From an uncultured Halieaceae bacterium (lineage in GTDB: Bacteria; Pseudomonadota; Gammaproteobacteria; Pseudomonadales; Halieaceae): a stretch of DNA of 64,000 bases. A program made the position numbers and the translations under genes. Location of the stretch: assembly GCA_938074045.1 (NCBI GenBank), contig CALJGI010000006.1:186001-250000 (forward strand), read 5' to 3'. The notes below the pieces were generated by a model that did no database searches, was not told the DNA's origin, and was given only the letters and a program-made list of their open reading frames with translations. How positions within the stretch are numbered: the stretch's first letter is position 1; each line of letters starts with the position of its first letter. This document shows, piece by piece, positions 45,726 to 54,949 of the stretch.

Positions 45726-46775
45726 ATGGCCAAGAACATTGTCATTTGTGCGGACGGAACCTGGAACCGCCCGGAGAAGAATCCGAAACAGGAATATCCG
45801 AGCAACGTACTGCGCCTGGCCCGGGCGATCCGACCTGTGACGCCAGACAATACCCAGGTTGTGTTCTATGACTGGGGGCTGGGCTCTTATCACGATAAAG
45901 TCGCCGCAGGCATCACCGGGGAGGGTATCCAGAAGAATATTCAGGATGGGTATCGGTTTATCATTCAGAACTATTCACCTGGAGATAAGATTTTTTTGTT
46001 CGGGTTCAGCCGGGGTGCGTACACGGTGCGTGCGCTGAGCGGTCTGATTTACAACTGTGGCATTTTAAAGCGCGAGTTTGCGAATCAGGTTGCGCAGGCA
46101 TGGAAGATCTACCGCACCGATGGCGGGGCCAACGCACCCGGCGGTGACAACGCGGTCCAATTCCGGAAAGACCACAGTTACCGGGATCGTACCGTTCATT
46201 TTGTCGGTGTCTGGGATACCGTTGGCGCCCTGGGCATCCCAGTCAGCTTTCTCGGTTTGTTCCAGCGGGACGACGAATTCTATGATACGCGTATGGGAGC
46301 CAATCTCCGGTTTGCACGGCATGCGCTGGCCCTTGACGAGAAACGGGCCGACTTTAAACCGACCATCTGGCAACCCAGGGATGAGGTGGACCTGAAGCAG
46401 GTCTGGTTTGCCGGGGCCCATGCCGACGTGGGTGGCACATACAAGCCGGATGCAAAGAGGAATAATTCCTTTGCCAGTGATATTCCGCTGGCCTGGCTGC
46501 TGCGCGAGGCGAAGGCGGCGGGCTTGTCGGTGGAGTCACACCTGAAGACCAGTAACGATCCGCTATCCAGAATTCACCGCAGTCGAAAGTCCTACTATCG
46601 CTTAAAACGTGAAGCGCTGCGGAATATGGTTCCGCTGGACAGAAAAAAGCAGCCCATTCCAACTAGAGTGCACGATTCTGTGAAGACGCGATGGGATAAC
46701 GATCCCGATTATCGCCCTGAAAACCTGCGTGATTTTTTGGCCACCCGACGCTGGTCAGAGGTGCTGGAAAAGTAG
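45726..46775 (+). CDS. DUF2235 alpha/beta-hydrolase (Tle1-like phospholipase family)
   Basis: 349 residues. It opens with KNIVICADGTWNRPEK and has the nucleophile elbow in FLFGFSRGAYTVRALSG (GFSRG), then VGVWDTVGALG and VWFAGAHADVGGTY, all hallmarks of DUF2235, the domain of type VI secretion phospholipase effectors such as Tle1 and of free-standing hydrolases. There are no type VI secretion genes or VgrG adapters beside it, so a chromosomal housekeeping or lipid-metabolic role is more likely. The start codon ATG at 45726 is close behind GAGT-like sequence. Confidence 0.9.
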   Translation: MAKNIVICADGTWNRPEKNPKQEYPSNVLRLARAIRPVTPDNTQVVFYDWGLGSYHDKVAAGITGEGIQKNIQDGYRFIIQNYSPGDKIFLFGFSRGAYTVRALSGLIYNCGILKREFANQVAQAWKIYRTDGGANAPGGDNAVQFRKDHSYRDRTVHFVGVWDTVGALGIPVSFLGLFQRDDEFYDTRMGANLRFARHALALDEKRADFKPTIWQPRDEVDLKQVWFAGAHADVGGTYKPDAKRNNSFASDIPLAWLLREAKAAGLSVESHLKTSNDPLSRIHRSRKSYYRLKREALRNMVPLDRKKQPIPTRVHDSVKTRWDNDPDYRPENLRDFLATRRWSEVLEK

Positions 46776-46827
46776 GGGCACGGTGAGTGCATGCTGCCTT
46801 CGGCAATTCTTCGCTGACATCGATACT

Positions 46828-47643
46828 TCAGTTCGTGGGAAGCGTTTTGATCAACTCCTCGATGATGGGCATCACCTGCTCGCGCGTCATCCCTGCCTTA
46901 ACACGCGGATCGTAGAGTAAGCGCAACAATTGCGTGTCGTGGTGACTGAGTTGTTGATCGATACTTTTGTCATTAAAGATGGACGGGAACACCTTGTCCG
47001 AGTCATTTACCAGGCCGAGGATTTGCGTCAGCTCTTCAACGATACAGGTAGGTAGCTTGGCCTTTCCCCTGGCTCTATCCACCGGAATGATGATCACCGA
47101 CTTTTTAATGGAGTAGTCCGGGTTAAGGTAGAAGGTGGCAAAGCAGACGCTATTGTTGAGAAACTCGTCGCTAAGTCGTGCCTCGGGCACCAGTGTGTCC
47201 GCCAGGGAGCGCAGATTATTCTCGGTGTCGAATACCAGTAGCGTATTGGCGCTGTTACTGTCCGTGGTAGTGGCGATATCGTGGCCCGTGTAGCGCACCA
47301 GATCAGCCAGATGCATTGCCACCAGTTCTTCCTGTATGTGGGTATAGCCAACACGGGAATCCAGATAAATTCTGACCGGCTCTACCCATTTTCGTACCGG
47401 CATCCATCCCTTGTTGCCATATTCATTCTGTAGTGCGATCAGCTCGAAGCTTTCCGCAAGGCCGGCACCAAAGGGTATTTTTAGGGGGTCAGTTTGTGCC
47501 TGTGCGACAACCACTGGGTTAAACATGCAATCAGTGAGGTGCAGCGTCAACAACAAGCCAGTGGCCGCAGCCGCTCTCATCCAGCGTGGTCGTGTGGGAA
47601 TGGCACCGGACATTGTGGCAGTTTGGCAGGCTTGGTTGGGCAT
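46828..47643 (-). CDS. DUF2927 family protein, exported
   Basis: 271 residues. A basic start then a hydrophobic run (AAAATGLLLTLHLTDCMF) suggests an N-terminal signal; a second ATG at 47613 would shorten it. The C-terminal core has the DUF2927 sequence CIVEELTQILGLVNDSDKVF and FNDKSIDQQLSHHD, LLRLLYDPRVKAGMTREQV. Members are thought to be metal-dependent hydrolase-like proteins with an HxxxE-type pattern, but no activity is known. The dbpA gene ends five bases upstream on the same strand, so they are cotranscribed. Confidence 0.85.
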   Translation of the reverse strand: MPNQACQTATMSGAIPTRPRWMRAAAATGLLLTLHLTDCMFNPVVVAQAQTDPLKIPFGAGLAESFELIALQNEYGNKGWMPVRKWVEPVRIYLDSRVGYTHIQEELVAMHLADLVRYTGHDIATTTDSNSANTLLVFDTENNLRSLADTLVPEARLSDEFLNNSVCFATFYLNPDYSIKKSVIIIPVDRARGKAKLPTCIVEELTQILGLVNDSDKVFPSIFNDKSIDQQLSHHDTQLLRLLYDPRVKAGMTREQVMPIIEELIKTLPTN

Positions 47644-47648
47644 GGGAG

Positions 47649-49028
47649 CTAAAGCGCACGCACCTTGAACTTGCGACCCTTGATGGTCCCCTGTCGCAGC
47701 TGCTGTAGCGCCTGCCCAGCCTGGTCCCGTTCCACCGCGACATAGGCTGCAAACTCGGTTATCTCGATCTTCCCCACGGCTTTGCCACTGATCCCACCGG
47801 CGCTGGTGAGTGCCCCCAGAATGTCACCCGGGCGCACTTTGTTTTTACGCCCGCCGCTGATACACAGGGATGTAAATGGACTGGGAGCCAGGGTGTCCTT
47901 ATTGCCTGGCAGGGAGTCGATAGAGCTCAGCTCTAGGGTTTCGTTTTTGTAGTCGCCAATAATGTCGAGTCGGAAGCGCTCGGATTCGCCAACCACGCTA
48001 ACGCTGAGACCACGGCGGCCGGCCCGTCCGGTTCTGCCAATACGATGCACGTACTGTTCTGGTTGCCGTGGGAGGTCATAGTTTATAACCGCGGGCAGAT
48101 CATCGATGTCCAGTCCACGGGCTGCTACGTCGGTGGCGACCAGTATGCGACAACTTTGCTGTCGGAACTGAATCAGTACCTGATCGCGGTCTCGCTGCTC
48201 CATATCACCGTGCAGGCTGAGCGCTTCGACGTTGCGGTTTTGCAGGTAGGCCCCCAACTCTCTGGTGGCCTCTTTGGTATTGCAAAAAATTACCACCGAG
48301 GAGGGCGCATGGTGGGTCAGGATTTTCCACAGCGCTTCGCGTTTTCTTCCCCCCTGGCAGAGATAGAATTTTTCTTCTATGAGCGGTTTGTTCTCGGTGG
48401 TAGCCTCGCGGACCTCCTGAGCATTGCGGGTGAAGCGGGCGCTCAGTCGTTGTATATCTTCTGGATAGGTGGCTGAAAACAGCAGCGTTTGTCGACTATT
48501 CGGCGTGGCGTCGGCTATGGCAACGATGTCATCCATAAATCCCATTTCCAGCATCCGGTCGGCTTCGTCGAAAACAAGTGTTTCGACCCTGGCGAGGGAC
48601 AAGGTCTGCTTGCGCAGATGATCTTTGATGCGGCCCGGTGTTCCCACGACAATATGAGCGCCGTGTTCCAGTGATCCTATCTGCGGGCCGATAGATTGGC
48701 CGCCGACCAGAGTCACCACTTTTATATTCTGCAGATGACGGGTCAGTCTTCGGATTTCGGCAGCGACCTGGGCAGCCAGTTCTCTTGTCGGACATAAAAT
48801 GAGCGCCTGGGTGCCAAAGTCCCGGGGGTTGATCTTGCTCAGCATGGGCAGGGCAAATGTGGCGGTCTTGCCGCTGCCCGTTTTTGCCTGTGCAATCAGG
48901 TCGGTGCCCGTCAGTGCCAGCGGTAACGCCGCCTGTTGGATAGCTGTCATCGCCAGGTATCCCAGCGACTCCAGGTTTTGCAGCTGTGCCGGTGATAACG
49001 GGAGCTGGGAAAATGCCGTGCCGCTCAT
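47649..49028 (-). CDS. dbpA: ATP-dependent RNA helicase DbpA
   Basis: 459 residues of the DEAD-box helicase family. Motif I is AQAKTGSGKTATFALPML, DEAD in LVFDEADRMLEMGF, SAT in LLFSATYPEDIQRL, and the C-terminal motif VI HRIGRTGRAG. The C-terminal 75 residues (KNKVRPGDILGALTSAGGI, then KIEITEFAAYVAV) form the DbpA RNA-binding domain, which in E. coli recognises hairpin 92 of 23S rRNA during large-subunit assembly. Its start overlaps the RIO kinase stop (ATGA), indicating translational coupling. Confidence 0.95.
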   Translation of the reverse strand: MSGTAFSQLPLSPAQLQNLESLGYLAMTAIQQAALPLALTGTDLIAQAKTGSGKTATFALPMLSKINPRDFGTQALILCPTRELAAQVAAEIRRLTRHLQNIKVVTLVGGQSIGPQIGSLEHGAHIVVGTPGRIKDHLRKQTLSLARVETLVFDEADRMLEMGFMDDIVAIADATPNSRQTLLFSATYPEDIQRLSARFTRNAQEVREATTENKPLIEEKFYLCQGGRKREALWKILTHHAPSSVVIFCNTKEATRELGAYLQNRNVEALSLHGDMEQRDRDQVLIQFRQQSCRILVATDVAARGLDIDDLPAVINYDLPRQPEQYVHRIGRTGRAGRRGLSVSVVGESERFRLDIIGDYKNETLELSSIDSLPGNKDTLAPSPFTSLCISGGRKNKVRPGDILGALTSAGGISGKAVGKIEITEFAAYVAVERDQAGQALQQLRQGTIKGRKFKVRAL

Positions 49029-49891
49029 TCTCCCGACTCCAGCTCTTCCGCGGCTGCCCGCAGAGCCTGGCGCTTTTCTTCCTCGGCGATAACCGCTTTG
49101 ATTTCCAGCATCAGGCTGTCGACATCCGCCTCCTCGGTGCTGGCCTCGTATAACCCTGTAAGTTTCACGTCGGGGTGAAGTTCGCCTTCTTCATAGAGCT
49201 CCCATATTTCACCGGCGTAGAGTTTGCCCTCTAGCTCTGGCGCGAACTGGGCATAGTAGTTGGTCATATTGTCCACGTCTCTTTCCAGCATGGACTGCGC
49301 ATGGGTGTTTGCCGCTGCATCGACAGCCTGGGGCAGGTCGATGACGATGGGCCCGTCTTCATCCACCAGCACATTAAATTCTGAGAGATCGCCGTGAACC
49401 AGGCCAGCACAGAGCATGCGCACCACGTTCAGCATCATTTCCGCGTGGTCTTCCAGGGCTTGTTCCCGGGTCAGGGTTACGTCACTGAGACGCGGTGCAG
49501 CATTGCCAGATTCGTCCGTGATCAGCTCCATCAGCAGAACCCCGTCAAAACAGCCGTAGGGCTGGGGCACACGCACCCCGGCTGAGGCCAATCGGTACAG
49601 TGCATCAACCTCGGCATTATGCCAGGTCTCTTCGAGCTGTTTGCGACCGTACTTTGAACGCTTTTCCATTGCCCTGGCGCGGCGGGTGTTGCGCACCTTG
49701 CGGCCTTCGCGGTACTGCACGGCCTGCTTAAAGCTGCGTTTGTCTATCTCTTTGTAAACCTTGGCACAGCGCACCTCCGCGCCGCAGCGTACGACATACA
49801 CCGTGGCTTCTTTACCACTCATCAGTTGTCGCAAAACCGCGTCGACCAGGCCGTCATCGATCAGGGGTTGAATGCGCTTGGGGGTTTTCAT
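49025..49891 (-). CDS. RIO1-like serine protein kinase
   Basis: 288 residues from ATG 49891 (AAGGGCGCC precedes it); the frame extends to 49972 but the extra part is not conserved-looking. Kinase motifs: LMSGKEATVYVVRCG (ATP loop), CAKVYKE (Lys), LVHGDLSEFNVLVDEDG (catalytic loop), and IVIDLPQAVDAAA (metal Asp), with SMLERDVDNM typical of RIO proteins. In eukaryotes and archaea RIO kinases act in small-subunit ribosome maturation; bacterial members are less well known. The four-base overlap with dbpA supports a shared role in ribosome assembly (inference). Confidence 0.9.
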   Translation of the reverse strand: MKTPKRIQPLIDDGLVDAVLRQLMSGKEATVYVVRCGAEVRCAKVYKEIDKRSFKQAVQYREGRKVRNTRRARAMEKRSKYGRKQLEETWHNAEVDALYRLASAGVRVPQPYGCFDGVLLMELITDESGNAAPRLSDVTLTREQALEDHAEMMLNVVRMLCAGLVHGDLSEFNVLVDEDGPIVIDLPQAVDAAANTHAQSMLERDVDNMTNYYAQFAPELEGKLYAGEIWELYEEGELHPDVKLTGLYEASTEEADVDSLMLEIKAVIAEEEKRQALRAAAEELESGE

Positions 49892-49983
49892 GGCGCCCTT
49901 ATACAGGACTCCGTTGTTTGTGGCTAATTGAATTGCGGTGTTGTTCCGCTGCGGGGGGGTGTAAAAGGTCACTGCATCAACGC

Positions 49984-50982
49984 TTACTCGACGGATGCAA
50001 TCTCGAATTTAGGGTAGCTGCCCAGCCGGTATTGACAGGCATAACTGGATGCGGGTGTTGGCGGTGTTAAATCCTCGCAGCAAAGCGGCAGTGTTATTTC
50101 TGCATCGCCGCTGTTGAGCCGATGTTGTCCGAAGACATCGATCCGGGTTTGCAACACAGCTTGGTAATCTCCCGGCTTTTCCAGTTGCGGTATAGTGACA
50201 ATGGTTCCGGGTAGCGCCGGTGAGCTGCCGTGATCAGCGGCGCGTGCTGTAGCTGCCTGCTCTGCTGCCAGACGGGGTGTCAGCTCAAATACAGTGCCCA
50301 GCGCGATCTTCTCGCAGGCGCTACTCAGATGTAAAGACACCTCAATTCGCTCAGGCAGGAACAGGCCCTCCGGGAGCAACTGGGAGGCGAGATTAGCCGT
50401 CACGGCGAATTGGGGTTCCTGCTCCAGGGATTTCTGCATGGTTTCGGCGACGATCAAATGCCAAGGCCGGGGGTGTTGATACCTACAGGCGTCGTCGCAG
50501 ATCAGGTGAATGCTGTGATAGTTCAGTTCGAGTCCAGCGACAAGCCGAGCCACACTGTCGATAGATTCCTGATGAATATCAATCAGATAGAACTCGAAAC
50601 GTGGTGCCGGCAAGTTTGCCAGAAGGGGTAGCAGCAAAGTCCCGTAGGGGCCACAGCCGGCATACATTACGCGAATAGGTTCATCAGGGAATCGCTGCTG
50701 ACAGACGGTGAGGGCGGCTTTCAGACCACGAATAAATACCACACTGCGCTGATAATCCTGTACACAGTGCGCAGCTGCGCCTGGATTTATGGCGACGCCC
50801 GATGGCAGAAGCGTGTCTCCCGACCAGGCGCTAAAGCTGCGGTCTGGCCGCACACCGCTGAACTGAGAACAGGTTTGGGTAAATTCGTCCAGCGCGCCGT
50901 GCAGTGCCTTGGTAGAACTGGATTCATCCAGAATGACAGCGGCAATACGGGCGATGCTTTGGGCGACTGCGTTGTCCTTAAT
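49984..50982 (-). CDS. SAM-dependent methyltransferase-like protein, unusual start
   Basis: The AdoMet motif is IRVMYAGCGPYGTLLLPLL, with FYLIDIHQESIDSVARLV following and LIVAETMQKSLEQEPQFAV further on, a pattern seen in class I methyltransferases; LPERIEVSLHLSSA continues the fold. A conventional start, GTG 50853, gives 289 residues but omits about 42 upstream codons that look coding (NAVAQSIARIAAVILDES, STKALHGALDEF). No ATG, GTG or TTG exists upstream before the in-frame stop at about 51009. The first candidate is ATT at 50982-50980, overlapping the TAA of the NTF2-like gene upstream (GATTAAG), giving 332 residues. Rare ATT starts are known (infC). The true start is uncertain; the protein itself is clear. 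Confidence 0.72.
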   Translation of the reverse strand: MKDNAVAQSIARIAAVILDESSSTKALHGALDEFTQTCSQFSGVRPDRSFSAWSGDTLLPSGVAINPGAAAHCVQDYQRSVVFIRGLKAALTVCQQRFPDEPIRVMYAGCGPYGTLLLPLLANLPAPRFEFYLIDIHQESIDSVARLVAGLELNYHSIHLICDDACRYQHPRPWHLIVAETMQKSLEQEPQFAVTANLASQLLPEGLFLPERIEVSLHLSSACEKIALGTVFELTPRLAAEQAATARAADHGSSPALPGTIVTIPQLEKPGDYQAVLQTRIDVFGQHRLNSGDAEITLPLCCEDLTPPTPASSYACQYRLGSYPKFEIASVE

Positions 50983-51412
50983 CGGTGAAGTCGTCCGCGC
51001 TGGCCTTCATCATTTCCTCCAGGAACCAGTCGGGAAACTGGCCGACAAATTTTTGCATATCCCAGAAGTCACTCCAGCGGTAGACCAGACCATCTTTCAT
51101 CTCATGCATGGTGACAAAGCGGTGCGCGGCGGTTTCTCCGGAGGTGAAGGTCCATTTTTCCGTGTGATCCAGAAACACCACATCACCTTCTGCGGCGAGG
51201 TGGTGAGTGATCTGCTCCTGCTTCTGCAGGTGATCAAAGGCGATTTTGAGGCGCTTCACACAATTTTCTGGACCGTCTGCACCGGGGTCGTCACTGGGTA
51301 CATCCTCGTAGTGAATGTCGGGGTGCATGCAGGACTTCATGACTTCCCAGTCCATTGCACTTAGCGCTGCCCACATTTTTTCTACGACAGACTTATTCAG
51401 ATTTTCGGTCAT
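50978..51412 (-). CDS. NTF2-like / SnoaL-like protein
   Basis: 144 residues with the NTF2 cone pattern: VEKMWAALSAMDWEVMKSCM, HPDIHYEDVPSDDPG, VVFLDHTEKWTFTSGET, MHEMKDGLVYRWSDFWD. The HYEDVP segment and WSDFWD end resemble limonene-1,2-epoxide hydrolase and ketosteroid isomerase-like proteins, but no reaction is fixed. It overlaps the downstream methyltransferase region if the latter starts at ATT. It is 35 bases from the dienelactone hydrolase gene stop. Confidence 0.85.
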   Translation of the reverse strand: MTENLNKSVVEKMWAALSAMDWEVMKSCMHPDIHYEDVPSDDPGADGPENCVKRLKIAFDHLQKQEQITHHLAAEGDVVFLDHTEKWTFTSGETAAHRFVTMHEMKDGLVYRWSDFWDMQKFVGQFPDWFLEEMMKASADDFTD

Positions 51413-51447
51413 CAGATTTACAGAGCTCCTTGAGCGTCAGTGATAGT

Positions 51448-52326
51448 TCAGGCCAGCTCGCGTTCGAACAGCGCCAGCAGTCTTGCCCATGCGCGCTCCG
51501 CCTGCTCTTCGTGATAGACAACTGAGTCCGGCGGACACCAGCCGTGCTGGGCTGGGTAGACCTCGATTTCGGCGGCGACGTCGGCCGCTTTAAAGGACTC
51601 GCGCAAAATATCCTTTGCATCTGGTTGCTTGGCGTCGTCGTTCTCGGCGATGGCGATCAACAAGCCGGCTTTAATCTTGCCCGCCAGCAGATGCGGGCTG
51701 GAGGGACGCTCGGTGGCAAGCCCGCCGCCGTGGAATGAGCCACCGGCACCGATACGATCAGGCATGTCCGCGGCGAGGCGGATGACATATGAGCCGGTCA
51801 TACAGTAGCCCGCGGTGCCTATTTTTCTGGCGGTGTCGACGGAAGACTGTTGGTCGAGATACTTCACATAATCCCGCCCGTCCAACACGCAGGTTTCAGG
51901 AGACAGGGAACGCGCATGGGGCATGAGCACCTCACGCAGGTTGGCGTTGCTGAAGCCCATGCCCTCCGGCGTGATACGGCCGTTTACAGTTCGGTAGTAG
52001 GGATTGACCACCAGAACGGTGTAGCCGGATTGGGCCAACCGTTTCCCCATGGCACGAAAGGACGGCCGTATACTCATGATGTCCGGCCACAGGATGACAG
52101 CCGCGTGTTTGCCGGCTGCCGGGTGCACGAAATAGCAGTCCGACATCTCACCACCGGTCATTGGAACATTGATGTCCTGTTCGACAACATCCATGGGATT
52201 GGCGACCGCAGGGAGTGCCATCAACAGAGAGGCCCCCGCGCCCAGCTGGGCAAATTCACGACGTGTGACCCCCGCCTTTTCCGCCAGATATGCCTCGTTG
52301 CTGTCATTGGTTGATTCATCACACAT
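51448..52326 (-). CDS. Dienelactone hydrolase family protein with Tat-like signal
   Basis: 292 residues from ATG 52326, preceded by GAGG; a longer frame to 52449 is not supported. The N-terminus carries a twin-arginine-like signal (TRREFAQLGAGASLLMALP), so the protein is probably exported folded. The catalytic triad of dienelactone hydrolases is visible: Cys in GTAGYCMTGSYVI, Asp in IAENDDAKQP, His in YPAQHGWCPPDS. It would hydrolyse a lactone or ester in the periplasm. The NTF2-like gene follows 35 bases downstream on the same strand. Confidence 0.9.
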   Translation of the reverse strand: MCDESTNDSNEAYLAEKAGVTRREFAQLGAGASLLMALPAVANPMDVVEQDINVPMTGGEMSDCYFVHPAAGKHAAVILWPDIMSIRPSFRAMGKRLAQSGYTVLVVNPYYRTVNGRITPEGMGFSNANLREVLMPHARSLSPETCVLDGRDYVKYLDQQSSVDTARKIGTAGYCMTGSYVIRLAADMPDRIGAGGSFHGGGLATERPSSPHLLAGKIKAGLLIAIAENDDAKQPDAKDILRESFKAADVAAEIEVYPAQHGWCPPDSVVYHEEQAERAWARLLALFERELA

Positions 52327-52565
52327 GTAATTACCTCGCGCTTGGCTTTCAGCAGATTGACGATGAGTTTCGTACAGTCTTTGAGGTATTACAAGTGAGA
52401 CGCGGCGGGGTGCTGTGAAATCGGTATTGCGTCGGAGTGCAAGCAGCAAAAAAGTATCAGGCCAGCGCGATGTGCCGCGTAGAGCTTGGAATCAATCATC
52501 GGTACCTTGTCAGTACAATGTTGCCCTGACCTCATCTAATTGGGTCGTCATTTGGAGTACGCGCT

Positions 52566-54818
52566 ATGAAACGCCCTCTGCTTATAACAGTCGTCAATGC
52601 CTTGTTGTTGCCAATCTATCCTGCCTTTGGACAGGGTATGCTCGAAGAGGTGATTGTTACCGCGCAAAAGCGGGAACAGAACCTGCAGGATATTCCGCTG
52701 GCTATTTCCGCATTTGGCGCTGAAGACCTCAAGAATATGAATGCGGTCGATTTTCGCGATTTGAGCACACGGCTCAGCAACGTGAATATTTCCAACGATC
52801 AGTCTAATCTGGACATCGCCATCCGGGGCGTATCCAACAACCGCGGGTTTGCTCCGGCCACGGCATTCCACATCGACGGCATCTATTCGGGTCAGGGCCA
52901 GACTGGTATGGCGGCATTTCTCGATGTGGCCAGAGTCGAGGTGTTGCGCGGCCCACAGGGTACCCTGTATGGGCGCAATGCCACGGCTGGGGCTGTTAAT
53001 GTTATTACCACCCGGCCCAATTTTGATGAGATGGCAGCATCCATTGAAATTACGGCGGGCAATTACGATCGCACACGGCTGGAAGCCATTGGCAATCTAC
53101 CATTGATTGAAAATCAACTTGCCGCTCGGGTAGCACTGATGCAGGAGGAGCGCGATGGCTACAGCGAGCACGGTGGCCTGGGTATCGAGGGACCGGATTC
53201 CGACGACGCCGATAACAGCGGCGGTAAGATCCGGCTGCAGTGGATGCCTAATGACAAGATTGACTGGATGCTGGGCTACGACTTCGTTGATCAGCAGGGC
53301 GCTGGACCGCGGCTGTTACCCGACGCCGACAGGATCATCCCGCTGGATGATCTGTATGCGCAAACGGATGATTTTCTGGCCACCTTCCTGCTTCCCCGTC
53401 TCCAGCCTGGCACCGCCTTGTCGAATCTTCCCGCAGATATTCAGCGCAAGATCAAAAGCGATCCCCGCTTCGTTCCAGTGACCTATGATGGCGCTGACGA
53501 TCCCGCAATTGTTGCCGCCAATCGAATTGACGATGATACAGAACAGACGGCATTTTTGACCGAGCTGAATGTTGATCTTGACGTGGTACAACTGACTTTT
53601 CTGGCAGGTGTCCGCGAGCTGGAACAAGAGCGATTAGGTGATAACGACTATTGGGCAGGAAACCGCATCTCCTCCAGTATGGTAGACGCCAAAGAAACGT
53701 CGTACGAACTGCGCATCGCCCAGACCAAAGATAATTTCGACTGGTTGTTGGGTCTCTATTACTACACTAATGACCGAAAAAGTTACTTCGATGCTGGAGC
53801 TGCAGTGGGCTACGGTACCGAGTCGACGTCGAGGGGGGTTTTTACCCACGGCAGCTATTCGGTGTCTGATACGGTTCGTCTGACTGCCGGCGTGCGTTAC
53901 AGTGAAGACGAATCAGACGATTCTGATTTATTGAATCCAGGCTCACCGGAAACACATGTTGACTTTGACCACACCAGTTGGAAGTTGGCGGTTGAATGGG
54001 ATGCGGGAGACAACTCCCTGATTTATGGGTCGGTATCGACGGGTTACAAAACCGGGGGTCTCAACAGCGGTAGTCAAACAATGCCTGAGTTCGATAAGGA
54101 AACATTGCTGGCCTATGAGATTGGTTCCAAAAACCGCTTTATGGACGGCAGATTGCAGCTGAATGGTTCACTATTTTACTACGAATACAGCGATCTGCAG
54201 GTGAGTGGCTTCGAAGTTATTTTCGCAAAGGATGAAAACGGGGATCTCATCCCCGATCCGTCCACGCCGGGCAACTTTGTGACGGAGTCTGTTAATTCCG
54301 CAAACGCCAATATTGAAGACACAGTGATGTATGGCGCCGAGTTGGAGTGGGTTGCCCTGGTGACCGATAATTTTCAAATTGACGGCGGCATAGGACTGTT
54401 GGAAACAGAGGTTGATGAAGGCCTGGTGGACAACGGCGCCATCTTCGGCGCCGCACCGGTCGACGTCAGTGGTAACGAACTCAGAAAGGCACCACCCGTC
54501 AGCTTTAATCTGGGATTGCAGTACAGTTATACCTTTGCGGGTAATGGTGCGACGTTGACGACGCGGCTCGATTTCCACTATGAGGATGAGCAATACCATG
54601 ACGTGCTCAACCGGAATGAAGATCGTGAGCCATCATATACGCGGACGGATCTCAGCGTACTGTACAGAGACGCCGGTGACCGCTATTTCGTGCAATTTTT
54701 TGGACGCAATCTGGAAGATGAAGATGTGCGCACACTAACCTTCCAGTCGACGGCAGGTCCGCTCTCCGCTTTTGCACCGCCGCGTACTTACGGCGTTCGC
54801 TTCGGATTCAATTTCTAG
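52566..54818 (+). CDS. TonB-dependent outer-membrane receptor
   Basis: 750 residues. Signal peptide at the start (LLITVVNALLLPIYPAFGQ), TonB-box-like EEVIVTAQKREQNLQDIP, then the plug domain (LSNVNISNDQSNLDIAIRGV, AFLDVARVEVLRGPQGTLYG, NATAGAVNVITTRP). A 22-strand beta-barrel follows, ending with the aromatic Phe (YGVRFGFNF), typical for outer-membrane insertion. Substrate unknown; this receptor type transports diverse large or hydrophobic compounds including lipids and steroids. Genes for an acyl-CoA dehydrogenase, kinase and SDR follow on the same strand, which could fit uptake and degradation of one compound. Confidence 0.93.
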   Translation: MKRPLLITVVNALLLPIYPAFGQGMLEEVIVTAQKREQNLQDIPLAISAFGAEDLKNMNAVDFRDLSTRLSNVNISNDQSNLDIAIRGVSNNRGFAPATAFHIDGIYSGQGQTGMAAFLDVARVEVLRGPQGTLYGRNATAGAVNVITTRPNFDEMAASIEITAGNYDRTRLEAIGNLPLIENQLAARVALMQEERDGYSEHGGLGIEGPDSDDADNSGGKIRLQWMPNDKIDWMLGYDFVDQQGAGPRLLPDADRIIPLDDLYAQTDDFLATFLLPRLQPGTALSNLPADIQRKIKSDPRFVPVTYDGADDPAIVAANRIDDDTEQTAFLTELNVDLDVVQLTFLAGVRELEQERLGDNDYWAGNRISSSMVDAKETSYELRIAQTKDNFDWLLGLYYYTNDRKSYFDAGAAVGYGTESTSRGVFTHGSYSVSDTVRLTAGVRYSEDESDDSDLLNPGSPETHVDFDHTSWKLAVEWDAGDNSLIYGSVSTGYKTGGLNSGSQTMPEFDKETLLAYEIGSKNRFMDGRLQLNGSLFYYEYSDLQVSGFEVIFAKDENGDLIPDPSTPGNFVTESVNSANANIEDTVMYGAELEWVALVTDNFQIDGGIGLLETEVDEGLVDNGAIFGAAPVDVSGNELRKAPPVSFNLGLQYSYTFAGNGATLTTRLDFHYEDEQYHDVLNRNEDREPSYTRTDLSVLYRDAGDRYFVQFFGRNLEDEDVRTLTFQSTAGPLSAFAPPRTYGVRFGFNF

Positions 54819-54949
54819 GCGTTTACACTGCTGGAATCCCAATCAGTCCCATCTTGTGCCTCGCGATGGACAGGTATCTTTCTTTCTCTTCCCGGGAGCC
54901 AAGCAGTCTCTTCAGGAATTGCTTTTCATGATCATTAGGGGTGAACACG

